Assembly: GCF_001700965.1 (NCBI RefSeq)
Contig: NZ_CP016756.1
Location: 4,330,501-4,394,500 of the forward strand
Origin: Stenotrophomonas nitritireducens
GTDB taxonomy: Bacteria > Pseudomonadota > Gammaproteobacteria > Xanthomonadales > Xanthomonadaceae
Length of the DNA: 64,000 nt
Direction: 5' to 3'
A program made the translations under genes and the position numbers. Of this stretch, positions 18,644 to 26,358 are shown piece by piece. The notes beneath the pieces were generated by a model that saw only the letters and a program-made list of their open reading frames with translations, was not told where the DNA came from and did no database searches. How positions within the stretch are numbered: position 1 is the stretch's first letter; every line of letters begins with the position of its first letter.

Positions 18644-19267
18644 TCAACGCGCACCCGCGCAGCGCACCGACGCCAGACTGCCCGAGTCGCCGGAGATGCG
18701 GCTGCTCAGCGCGGGACTGTCGGTGGTCAATGCACAGGCGTGCACGCCAAGGGTGATGCCGTCGTTGGGAAGATTCTTGGTGCGTGCATCAAAGGCCATG
18801 CGCCAGCGGCCTTCGGCGGGCGAACGGAACAACGCCACCACGCCGATGACCGCGGTGCCATCGCTTAGTTGTTCGGACAATTCCTGGCGTACCCCCGGTG
18901 TCAGTACCACTTCGTTGACCGACAGCAGGTCCGCGCCCAACGCCGCTTGTTCACCGGCTTGGTCAAGGAAGGCATTGAAGGGAGCCTGTTCAAAACGCTG
19001 GCCGCCGCGCAGGTGATAGATCTTCAATACCGCTGCGCTCGCGCGTTTGTCGTTACCGGCATTGAGATTCGTCCCGGCGTAGATCTTGAGCGGAATTACC
19101 GGAGGTTTCTCAGGTTTTGCTTCACGCAGACCAACCGCTTGCAGTGTACTGTCCATGGCCTTGCCCAGCTTGCTGCCGGAAGCGCAGCCGCCTAATGCGA
19201 AGGTAGTAAGCAGGGAGAAAGTTGTGACTGAAACAACACGCAGAAGTTTGCTCATGTACGCATTCAT
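18644..19267 (-). CDS. tssJ: TssJ outer-membrane lipoprotein
   Basis: 207 residues with a lipoprotein signal (LLTTFALGGCASG), followed by the TssJ beta-sandwich pattern (PLKIYAGTNLNAG, AAVLKIYHLRGGQRFEQAPF, LTPGVRQELSEQL, GVVALFRSPAEGRWRMAFD). TssJ anchors TssM to the outer membrane. ATG at 19255 is an alternative start that shortens the signal peptide by four residues. It is first gene of the leftward group tssJ-tssK-tssL-vgrG-immunity and is divergent from the TPR lipoprotein gene. Confidence 0.93.
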   Translation of the reverse strand: MNAYMSKLLRVVSVTTFSLLTTFALGGCASGSKLGKAMDSTLQAVGLREAKPEKPPVIPLKIYAGTNLNAGNDKRASAAVLKIYHLRGGQRFEQAPFNAFLDQAGEQAALGADLLSVNEVVLTPGVRQELSEQLSDGTAVIGVVALFRSPAEGRWRMAFDARTKNLPNDGITLGVHACALTTDSPALSSRISGDSGSLASVRCAGAR

Positions 19268-19495
19268 TTAGTGATGGGCGCCATAGAAACAGCGGGACGA
19301 ACGACAACATCCGGATGCAAGTGCAGCACGCCGATGTGAAGGAAATGTTCAGAACAAACAGGTCGCGATTTCGAAAATGACTATACCGGCGCGCATTCCC
19401 GAATGTACACTGCCGCCGCTGGGACTGGATTCCCGCAAGTTGTATCGGCGGAAATGCGGCTCCCTTTAGGAACTTATTTCGACGAAGGAATCACT

Positions 19496-20125
19496 ATGGA
19501 TGTGAAGATGTTTGGGGCGGCAGCGTGTCGTTCGATGTTGGCGGTAGCGTTGCTGGCGGGGTTGGGGGCTTGTGCATCCACACCAAAGAAAGCGGCGGAA
19601 ATTCCTTTCGATGTAACCCTGGCAAACGCAGAGGCGCAGGTCTCGACTGCAGGTGCCGATGCTGCGATCAGTGCATTTGAAGTCGCGGCCAAGGCAGACC
19701 CCACACGTAAAGAACCCTGGGTGCGCATTGCCCAGTTGCAGTTCGATCAGGCCCGCTATGCGCGCGCCATTGTTGCAGCGGAAGAAGTGCTGCAGCGCGA
19801 TCCCGATGACCTTGTTGCCGATGGCGTACTGACCGTCGCAGGTTTCCGTATTGCCAACGAATCGCTGCAGCGCCTGAGTGGGCGCGGCGCATTGGCATCC
19901 GAAACCGCACAACGTGAAGCGCAGACGCTGGTCACCACGCTGCGGTCCACCATGGGCGACGCGATCCTGGAGACGGGCAAGCCGAAGCCGTCGCGTGCAA
20001 CACGGCCGGCGACGCGCTCGACCGCGGCCGGTCGCCGTGCTGCACAGCCTGCAGCAACCCAGCCCGCGCAGGCGCGCCCGGCACGTGACAACGGTGCCGA
20101 TCCCTTCCAGAACATTGGCAACTAA
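19496..20125 (+). CDS. TPR-containing lipoprotein of the T6SS locus
   Basis: 209 residues from ATG 19496, preceded by GAAGGA; the open frame upstream to 19403 has no ribosome site. The signal peptide ends in LAGLGAC with the lipidated Cys near residue 22. Residues ~50-130 form two or three tetratricopeptide helices (AISAFEVAAKADPTRKEPWVRIAQLQFDQARYARAI, in part). The C-terminus is an Ala/Arg/Pro-rich linker. It leads the operon tssBC-hcp-tssEFGH. TPR lipoproteins are known in several T6SS clusters; their role is unclear. Assignment to the outer membrane is inference. Confidence 0.75.
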   Translation: MDVKMFGAAACRSMLAVALLAGLGACASTPKKAAEIPFDVTLANAEAQVSTAGADAAISAFEVAAKADPTRKEPWVRIAQLQFDQARYARAIVAAEEVLQRDPDDLVADGVLTVAGFRIANESLQRLSGRGALASETAQREAQTLVTTLRSTMGDAILETGKPKPSRATRPATRSTAAGRRAAQPAATQPAQARPARDNGADPFQNIGN

Positions 20126-20157
20126 GCCGGATCAACAGGACCAGTCAGGAGACACCC

Positions 20158-20658
20158 ATGGCCAAGAAGGACAGCGTTCAAAAGCGGTTGCAGAAGATCC
20201 GGCCGCCGCGCGTGCAGCTTACTTATGACGTAGAGAAGGGCGACGCGATCGAGCAGAAAGAGCTGCCGTTTGTAGTTGGCGTAATGGGTGACTTCAGCGG
20301 CACGCCGGAGAATCCGCTGCCCAAGGTCAAGGACCGCAAGTTCGTCAACGTCGATCTGGATAATTTCGACGAAGTGATGGAAGCGGCCGGCCCGCGCGCA
20401 GTCTACCGCGTGCCCAACAAGGTCAGCGAGAGCGGTGGCGAGTTCGGCGTCGAGCTGAAGTTCAACTCGATTGAAGACTTCCGGCCGGAGTCGGTTGTGC
20501 AACAGATTGATCCGTTGCGTCGCCTGCTTGAGTCGCGCACCAAGCTGGCCGATCTTCGCAACAAGCTGGCGGGCAATGAAAAGCTCGAAGACCTGTTGAC
20601 CGATGTGCTCAACAACACCGAGCAGCTGAAGAAGCTCGGCGCGGCAAAGGAGGAGTAA
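20158..20658 (+). CDS. tssB: TssB (VipA) sheath subunit
   Basis: 166 residues, small subunit of the contractile sheath. The family sequence is clear: MAKKDSVQKRLQKIRPPRV, LPFVVGVMGDFSG, VDLDNFDEVM, and the C-terminal helix that pairs with TssC (KLEDLLTDVLNN). It starts 32 bases after the TPR lipoprotein and ends four bases before tssC. Confidence 0.98.
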   Translation: MAKKDSVQKRLQKIRPPRVQLTYDVEKGDAIEQKELPFVVGVMGDFSGTPENPLPKVKDRKFVNVDLDNFDEVMEAAGPRAVYRVPNKVSESGGEFGVELKFNSIEDFRPESVVQQIDPLRRLLESRTKLADLRNKLAGNEKLEDLLTDVLNNTEQLKKLGAAKEE

Positions 20659-20661
20659 GCG

Positions 20662-22152
20662 ATGGCAGCTGAAGCCACACAACTGTCCGCGCCAGCCGCG
20701 GCTACCGAAGAAGTCGACCTGCTTGATCAGATCGTCGAGAAGAGCAAGGTCGCCAAGTCGCGCACCGAGCACGAGCGTGCCAAGGACATCATCTCCGCGT
20801 TGGCGCAGGAGGTCATGGACGGCACCGTGGTGGTGTCCGACAACCTCAACCTGACCCTGGACGCGCGTATCGCCGAGATTGACCGGATCATTTCCGAGCA
20901 GCTCAGCGCGGTGATGCACGCACCGGAATTCCAGCAGCTGGAAGGCAGCTGGCGCGGCCTGCATTATCTGTGCTCGCAGACTTCCACCGGCCCGAACATG
21001 AAGATCAAGGTCTTCAATTCGCCGAAGAAGGATCTGGTCAAGGACTTCAAGTCGGCCATCGATTTCGACCAGAGCGCATTGTTCAAGAAGGTTTACGAAG
21101 AAGAGTTCGGCACCTTTGGTGGTGCACCGTTCGGCGCGCTGATCGGCGACTACTTCCTCGGCCGCCAGCCGGAGGACATGTACTTCATCGAGCAGATGTC
21201 GCATGTGGCCGCTGCTGCGCATGCGCCGTTCCTGTCCGCTGCCAGCGAAGGCATGTTCGGCCTGGAGTCGTTCACCGACCTGGGCAAGCCGCGTGACCTG
21301 GCCAAGGTGTTCGACACTGTCGAATACGCCAAGTGGAAGTCGTTCCGCGAGAGCGAGGACAGCCGCTATGTGGGCCTCACGCTGCCGCGCTTCCTCGGCC
21401 GCCTGCCGTACAACCCCAAGGACGGCACCACCGTCGAAGGCTTCAACTTCGTTGAAGAAATCGAAGCGGCTGACCACAGCAAGTTCCTGTGGTGCAACAC
21501 CGCCTATGCGGCCGGTGCTCGTCTGACCCAGGCGTTCGAGAGCTATGGCTGGTGCGCGGCCATCCGCGGCGTGGAAGGCGGTGGCCTGGTCGAAGACCTG
21601 CCTACCCACACCTTCCGTACCGATGATGGCGAAGTGGCGCTGAAGTGCCCGACCGAAGTGGCTATCACCGACCGTCGTGAAAAGGAACTCAGTGACCTCG
21701 GCTTCATGCCGCTGGTGCATTGCAAGAACACCGACTATGCCGCCTTCTTTGGCGCGCAGTCGGCACAGAAGCCGAAGAAGTACAACACCGATTCGGCCAA
21801 TGCCAACGCGATCCTGTCTGCGCAGTTGCAGTACATTTTCGCGGTTTCGCGTATCGCCCATTATCTGAAGGCGATGATGCGCGAGAAGATCGGCAGTTTC
21901 GCTTCGGCGGGCAACGTCGAGGAATTCCTGAACCGTTGGATCGCCCAGTACGTATTGTTGGACGACAACGCCAGCCAGGAAGCCAAGGCGCAGTTCCCGT
22001 TGCGCGAAGCGTCTGTGCAGGTTTCGGAAGTGCCGGGTAAGCCCGGTGTCTACCGCGCGGTGGCCTTTATCAGGCCGCATTTCCAGCTCGATGAGCTGTC
22101 TGTTTCGTTGCGTCTGGTTGCCGAATTGCCGGCTTCCGCGAAGAAGTCGTAA
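20662..22152 (+). CDS. tssC: TssC (VipB) sheath subunit
   Basis: 496 residues, large sheath subunit forming the contractile tube around Hcp with TssB; recycled by ClpV. Conserved features include WRGLHYLCSQT, GDYFLGRQPEDM, ESRYVGL-type LPRFLGRLPY and the C-terminal PGKPGVYRAVAFIRPHFQLDELSVSLRLVAELP. A strong ribosome site (AAAGGAGGAG) sits just upstream, overlapping the end of tssB. The gene is followed by a perfect hairpin before hcp. Confidence 0.98.
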   Translation: MAAEATQLSAPAAATEEVDLLDQIVEKSKVAKSRTEHERAKDIISALAQEVMDGTVVVSDNLNLTLDARIAEIDRIISEQLSAVMHAPEFQQLEGSWRGLHYLCSQTSTGPNMKIKVFNSPKKDLVKDFKSAIDFDQSALFKKVYEEEFGTFGGAPFGALIGDYFLGRQPEDMYFIEQMSHVAAAAHAPFLSAASEGMFGLESFTDLGKPRDLAKVFDTVEYAKWKSFRESEDSRYVGLTLPRFLGRLPYNPKDGTTVEGFNFVEEIEAADHSKFLWCNTAYAAGARLTQAFESYGWCAAIRGVEGGGLVEDLPTHTFRTDDGEVALKCPTEVAITDRREKELSDLGFMPLVHCKNTDYAAFFGAQSAQKPKKYNTDSANANAILSAQLQYIFAVSRIAHYLKAMMREKIGSFASAGNVEEFLNRWIAQYVLLDDNASQEAKAQFPLREASVQVSEVPGKPGVYRAVAFIRPHFQLDELSVSLRLVAELPASAKKS

Positions 22153-22175
22153 CGTTTTGCTGTTGCTGTAGCGTC

Positions 22176-22199
22176 AGGTAGGGACCTCGGTCCCTACCT
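22176..22199 (+). terminator. Perfect 11-bp hairpin between tssC and hcp
   Basis: AGGTAGGGACC and GGTCCCTACCT are separated by only TC, lying 23 bases after the tssC stop. No T-run follows, so it is more likely an mRNA stability/processing element or partial terminator. Such elements are common where hcp needs a different level from the sheath genes. Confidence 0.55.
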
Positions 22200-22298
22200 C
22201 GCGGTGGCGCACATTTCTAGAGGGCGAAGCCCCCCTCAACCGCCAAGCCCCCGCTTGGCAAACAATCTCACGGAAGAACGGAATTTAGGAGACCAGAT

Positions 22299-22796
22299 AT
22301 GCAACATGCTTTTCTTTCCATTGACACCATCAAGGGTGAGTCGCACGACGACAAGCACAAGGATTGGATCGAGATCCAGTCCTTCTCGCAGGATCTGCTG
22401 CAGCCTCGCTCGGCCACTGCCTCCACCTCCGGTGGTACCACGGCAGCCCGTGTGAATCTGTCGCCGATCGAAATCATCAAGTCGATCGACCTCGCTTCCA
22501 CGGCCCTTAACCAGGCCGCCGCAAACGGCACCACCTTCCCGAAGGCACGCGTTGAGTTCATGCGCGCTGACAAGGACGGCAACGCGATCAATTACTACCT
22601 GGTCGAGTTGCTGAACGTGCTGGTACACCGCGTCACCACCACGGTTGACAAGGAAGGTATGCCGCAGGAAGTGGTTCAGTTGAGCTTTGGTGCGATCAAG
22701 TGGACTTACCAGCAGCAGAAGCCGGAAGGCGGCGTTGGTGGCAAGACCGTGGCGCAGTGGAGCGCAACCAAGAACATCCCGAACTACACCGTTTGA
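22299..22796 (+). CDS. hcp: Hcp (TssD) tube protein
   Basis: 165 residues, hexameric ring forming the inner tube and exported on firing. Family features: MQHAFLSIDTIKGES, WIEIQSFS, ARVNLSPIEIIKSIDLASTALNQAAANG, and SFGAIKWTYQQQKPEGGVGGKT. A GGAG lies upstream of the ATG. The gene is bracketed by two hairpins (22176-22199 and 22806-22834), suggesting a separately stabilised transcript. It carries no C-terminal extension, so it is a structural Hcp rather than an evolved one. Confidence 0.97.
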   Translation: MQHAFLSIDTIKGESHDDKHKDWIEIQSFSQDLLQPRSATASTSGGTTAARVNLSPIEIIKSIDLASTALNQAAANGTTFPKARVEFMRADKDGNAINYYLVELLNVLVHRVTTTVDKEGMPQEVVQLSFGAIKWTYQQQKPEGGVGGKTVAQWSATKNIPNYTV

Positions 22797-22805
22797 TGAT
22801 GTGTT

Positions 22806-22834
22806 CTGCGATGGCGCGTTAAGCGCCATCGCAG
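22806..22834 (+). terminator. 12-bp hairpin after hcp
   Basis: CTGCGATGGCGC, loop GTTAA, then GCGCCATCGCAG, starting nine bases after the hcp stop. It lacks a T-run, so it probably stabilises the hcp message or attenuates read-through into tssE. Confidence 0.6.
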
Positions 22835-22916
22835 TCTCAATCCCGGCATGGCCAGGAAAGGCCCTGCAGTTGCATCGCTGCCTTTACGCACGGATGCCCA
22901 GCTACCGGAAACAACG

Positions 22917-23408
22917 ATGAAGGGACTCGAACCCAGCCTGTTGGAAAAGCTGTTTGACGATAACCCGCGCAGCGCGGGTGCCGGGCCGATCTTCAAGTCC
23001 GTATCGCTGGAGCAGTACAAGGAATCCATCGCCCGCGACCTGGAGGGGCTGCTGAACTCGCGCGCCGCGTTCCAGGAAAGTGACATGGCGGAGTTCCCGA
23101 ACTGTCGCCAATCCCTGTTGACCTATGGGCTTGCCGATTTCTCGGCGATGAGCCTGGCCAACGCCTATGATCGTTCCGCCATCTGCCGCTCGCTGGAGCA
23201 GGCCGTTGGCCGCCATGAGCGCCGCTTGAAGAACGTCAGCGTGCAGCTTGATGCAGGCAATCAGTTCGCCGGTGGGCTGCACTTCACCATCCACGCGCTG
23301 CTGGATCTTGAGCCTGCACGTGAGCCGGTGAGTTTCGATGCAATGCTGCAGCCCTCGACGCTGCAGTATCAGGTCACTCGCGCTCGGCGCACCCAACAGG
23401 CGCTCTGA
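22917..23408 (+). CDS. tssE: TssE gp25-like baseplate protein
   Basis: 163 residues from ATG 22917 (MKGLEPSLLEKLFDD), preceded by GGAAAC. The frame also opens at 22848 (MARKGPAV...), but that start has no ribosome site and adds a non-family leader. It has the gp25 lysozyme-like fold signatures (SIARDLEGLLNSR, LLTYGLADFS, ALLDLEPAREPVSFD) without lysozyme catalytic motifs. The stop overlaps the tssF start (TGATG). Confidence 0.94.
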   Translation: MKGLEPSLLEKLFDDNPRSAGAGPIFKSVSLEQYKESIARDLEGLLNSRAAFQESDMAEFPNCRQSLLTYGLADFSAMSLANAYDRSAICRSLEQAVGRHERRLKNVSVQLDAGNQFAGGLHFTIHALLDLEPAREPVSFDAMLQPSTLQYQVTRARRTQQAL

Positions 23409-25243
23409 TGCAGGACCTGCTGCCCTTCTACGAGCGTGAACTTGCCTACCTGCGCCGTTATGGCCGCGAGTTCGCCGAGCGTTATCCCAAGATTGCCGGT
23501 CGCCTGCAGCTCTCCGCTGATGGCAGCCAGGACCCGCACGTCGAGCGTTTGATCGAGGCGTTCGCGCTGTTGACGGCGCGCGTGTCCAAACGCATTGATG
23601 ATGATTACCCCGAATTCACCGATGCGCTGCTGGACGTGTTGTATCCGCACTATCTGCGGCCGTTCCCGTCGTGCGCCATCGCCTATTTCGACATGGACGG
23701 TGTTGCCTCCAAGTTGAGTGCGCCGGTACGTATTCCGCGCGGAACCTCGCTGCAGAGCCGGGCGGTGCGCGGCGTTCCCTGCGATTTCCGCACCAGCTAC
23801 GACGTGGTGTTGGCGCCGATCACTATTTCTACGGTCGCCTACCGTGCCGTGGCCGATGCACCTATGGCGACGGCCTTGCCAGCTGGCAGCGGCGCGCAGA
23901 TCTCCTTGGGGTTCCAGTTGTTGTCCGATCAGCTTGGCTTTGGCCAGCTGGGCACCGACAAGCTTCGCCTGTTCCTGGACGGCGAGCCCTCGGTCCGTGC
24001 CGCGCTGCGCGATGCGCTGCTGCTGGGGGTGAAGGCGGCGTACGTTGAATCCGATGGTGACGGCCGCTGGCGCCGGCTGGATGCAGCGCCGATCACGCCG
24101 GTAGGCTTTGCGGACAATGAGGCGCTGATAGATTTCCCGGCGCGCTCGCATCCGGCCTATCGTCTGTTGACCGAGCTGTTTGCCTATCCGGAAAAGTTCG
24201 GTTTCGTCGATCTTGACCTCGCCGCAACCAGTGCCGGCGCTGGTCGTCGTTTCACCTTGCATCTGATCCTGCAGGCCGGTCAGCAGGAGCGCAGCAATGC
24301 GATGGTGCTGGAAGATATCGGCACGCATAACGTCCGGCTTGGCTGCACGCCCATCGTCAATCTGTTCAAGATCAACGGCGAGCCGATCCGGGTAACCCAT
24401 CGCACCGTGAACTACCCGGTGCTGGCGGATGCCCGCCGCGCATTCGCCTATGAAGTGCATTCCATTGATTCGGTGCACCGCATCCGGCAGACGCCGCAGG
24501 GTGAGGCGATCCACGAGTTCCGCCCGTTCTATTCGCTGCATCATGGTGAGGATCCAGATCGGACCGGGCAGTACTGGGTTGCCCGCCACGACGAAGACAT
24601 CGCGCGGCAGAGCCCGGGTTTCGAGATGGAGATCAGCTTCGTCGATCTCTCATTCAATCCGGTGCTGCCGCAGACCGATACCGTCAGCCTCGAACTGACC
24701 TGCAGCAACCGCGATCTACCGCATCAGCTTGCCCACGGCGTGGCCGGCGGCGACCTGAGCATCGAAGGCGGCAGTCCTGCGCGCGCAATTACCTTGCTGC
24801 GCAAGCCGACCCGGCCGTTGCGCTTCCGTCATGGGCGCAGTGCGCAATGGCGTTTGATCTCGCATCTTTCGCTGAATCAGCTGTCGCTGAGCGGTAGCGG
24901 CCTGGCTGCGTTGAAGGAAATGCTGCGGTTGTACGACATGTCCGGCAGCAATGTTTCGGCACGCCAAGTGGACGGTATTCTGGCGCTGGAGCAGGTGCCA
25001 GCCACCACCTGGATGTCCGGGCGCCAGTTCGCATCGGTGGTGCGCGGCCTTGAAATTCGTTTGACCATCAATGAGGCTCACTTTGTCGGCACCGGCGTGG
25101 CTGCATTCGCGCAGGTGATGGATCACTTCTTCGCACTGTATGTGCATGCCAACAGTTTCACCCGACTGGTGCTGATTTCCGGCGACAGCGGGGAGGAGAT
25201 CGTCCGATGCCAAGCGCGCAGCGGCGAATCGATCCTGGCGTAG
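23408..25243 (+). CDS. tssF: TssF baseplate protein
   Basis: 611 residues, wedge component with TssE, TssG and TssK. The N-terminus LLPFYERELAYLRRYGREFAERYPKIA is diagnostic, as are ERLIEAFALLTARV and the mid-protein PYHLRPFPS-type LYPHYLRPFPSCAI. It is coupled to tssE by a one-base overlap and overlaps tssG by 37 bases. Confidence 0.97.
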   Translation: MQDLLPFYERELAYLRRYGREFAERYPKIAGRLQLSADGSQDPHVERLIEAFALLTARVSKRIDDDYPEFTDALLDVLYPHYLRPFPSCAIAYFDMDGVASKLSAPVRIPRGTSLQSRAVRGVPCDFRTSYDVVLAPITISTVAYRAVADAPMATALPAGSGAQISLGFQLLSDQLGFGQLGTDKLRLFLDGEPSVRAALRDALLLGVKAAYVESDGDGRWRRLDAAPITPVGFADNEALIDFPARSHPAYRLLTELFAYPEKFGFVDLDLAATSAGAGRRFTLHLILQAGQQERSNAMVLEDIGTHNVRLGCTPIVNLFKINGEPIRVTHRTVNYPVLADARRAFAYEVHSIDSVHRIRQTPQGEAIHEFRPFYSLHHGEDPDRTGQYWVARHDEDIARQSPGFEMEISFVDLSFNPVLPQTDTVSLELTCSNRDLPHQLAHGVAGGDLSIEGGSPARAITLLRKPTRPLRFRHGRSAQWRLISHLSLNQLSLSGSGLAALKEMLRLYDMSGSNVSARQVDGILALEQVPATTWMSGRQFASVVRGLEIRLTINEAHFVGTGVAAFAQVMDHFFALYVHANSFTRLVLISGDSGEEIVRCQARSGESILA

Positions 25244-26292
25244 CCCAGCAGCTGCTGGCTGAGCCGCACCGCTTCGAGTTCTTCCAGGCGGTGCGCCTGC
25301 TTGAGCAGGTGTTCGAGCGGCAGGGCGTGAAGTCGGGCCAGGCGATTCCGATGCGGGTGCGCTTCCGCAACAACCTGTCGCTGGGCTTCCCGGCGACCGA
25401 GTTGTCGGCCGATGGCGAGGTGTATTCGCTGGCCGGTGACCGCCTGCAGGAGCGCGATGCCATCGAGCAGGCGCTGCTCAGCGAAACCCTGGGCGAGGTT
25501 CATCTGACGCCGCAGTTCATGGGGCTGCTGGGTACGGCCGGTGCGCTGCCGCTGCATTACACCGAAACCTTGCAGATCCGCGAGTTGTACGAGCGTGATC
25601 GCACCGCGCGTGCCTTCTTGGATATCTTCTCCACGCGTGCGGTGGCGTTGCACTACGCGGCGTGGAAAAAGCATCGGTTGGCGCTGCAGTACGAGCTGGA
25701 CCGCCGTGAACGCTTCCTGCCCTTGGTGTTGTCGTTGCTCGGCATGGGTATGCACGAGCTGCGCGACCGCCTGCACGATGGCGAGGGCGATATCTTCGAT
25801 CAGGCCGTGGCCTATTACGCCGGCGCCATCCGCCAGCGGCCGGTGTCGGCGGCGCTGATGCAGCGCGTGCTGTCCGATTACTTCCAGGTGCCGCTTGAGG
25901 TGGAGCAGTTTGTCGGTGCCTGGTATCGGGTGCCGGCGGGGCAGGCGACGCGGCTTGGCCAGGCAAACGCCGTTCTGGGTGCTAGCGCATTGGCCGGTGA
26001 CCGCGTATGGCAGCGCGACCTGCGCCTGCGGCTGCGCATCGGCCCGCTTTCAAAGAAGGCGTTTGATGATTTCCTGCCCGGTGGCAACGCGGCCTTGGCG
26101 TTGGCCAAGTGGTTGTCGCTGCTGACCGGCGGGACGCTGGAGTACGAAGTGCGGCTGGTATTGCGCGCAGAGGATGTCCAAGGCAGCGCACTGGGAAATG
26201 GTGCGCGGCTGGGATGGGACAGCTATATGTGCACACGCGGCCAGACCGGCGCGCGTGACGACACCACCTATGGCATCCATACATTGCAATGA
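25207..26292 (+). CDS. tssG: TssG baseplate protein
   Basis: 361 residues. Signatures: LLAEPHRFEFFQAVRLLEQV, VRFRNNLSLGFPATEL, VHLTPQFMGLLGTAGALPLHYTE, RARAFLDIFS-type TARAFLDIFSTRAVALHYAAWKK, and C-terminal RLGWDSYMCT. Its start lies inside tssF, after a GGGGAGGAG site. Confidence 0.97.
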   Translation: MPSAQRRIDPGVAQQLLAEPHRFEFFQAVRLLEQVFERQGVKSGQAIPMRVRFRNNLSLGFPATELSADGEVYSLAGDRLQERDAIEQALLSETLGEVHLTPQFMGLLGTAGALPLHYTETLQIRELYERDRTARAFLDIFSTRAVALHYAAWKKHRLALQYELDRRERFLPLVLSLLGMGMHELRDRLHDGEGDIFDQAVAYYAGAIRQRPVSAALMQRVLSDYFQVPLEVEQFVGAWYRVPAGQATRLGQANAVLGASALAGDRVWQRDLRLRLRIGPLSKKAFDDFLPGGNAALALAKWLSLLTGGTLEYEVRLVLRAEDVQGSALGNGARLGWDSYMCTRGQTGARDDTTYGIHTLQ

Positions 26293-26358
26293 CAACGCGC
26301 CGCTGGCGGCAACGCCGACGGTAATTGAACGGTTTCAGCAGGGAGTGCGTGGTTCCGC

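Noticed and set aside
19450-19472. Possible sigma-54 type GG-N10-GC promoter before the TPR lipoprotein gene
   Set aside because: Only the bare dinucleotides fit; the surrounding consensus is poor and such matches are common in GC-rich DNA.
22176-22199. Calling the tssC-hcp hairpin a SMAG/REP element of Stenotrophomonas
   Set aside because: The stem and GTA-rich edge are suggestive, but the tetranucleotide head and loop pattern do not clearly match, and one copy is not enough.
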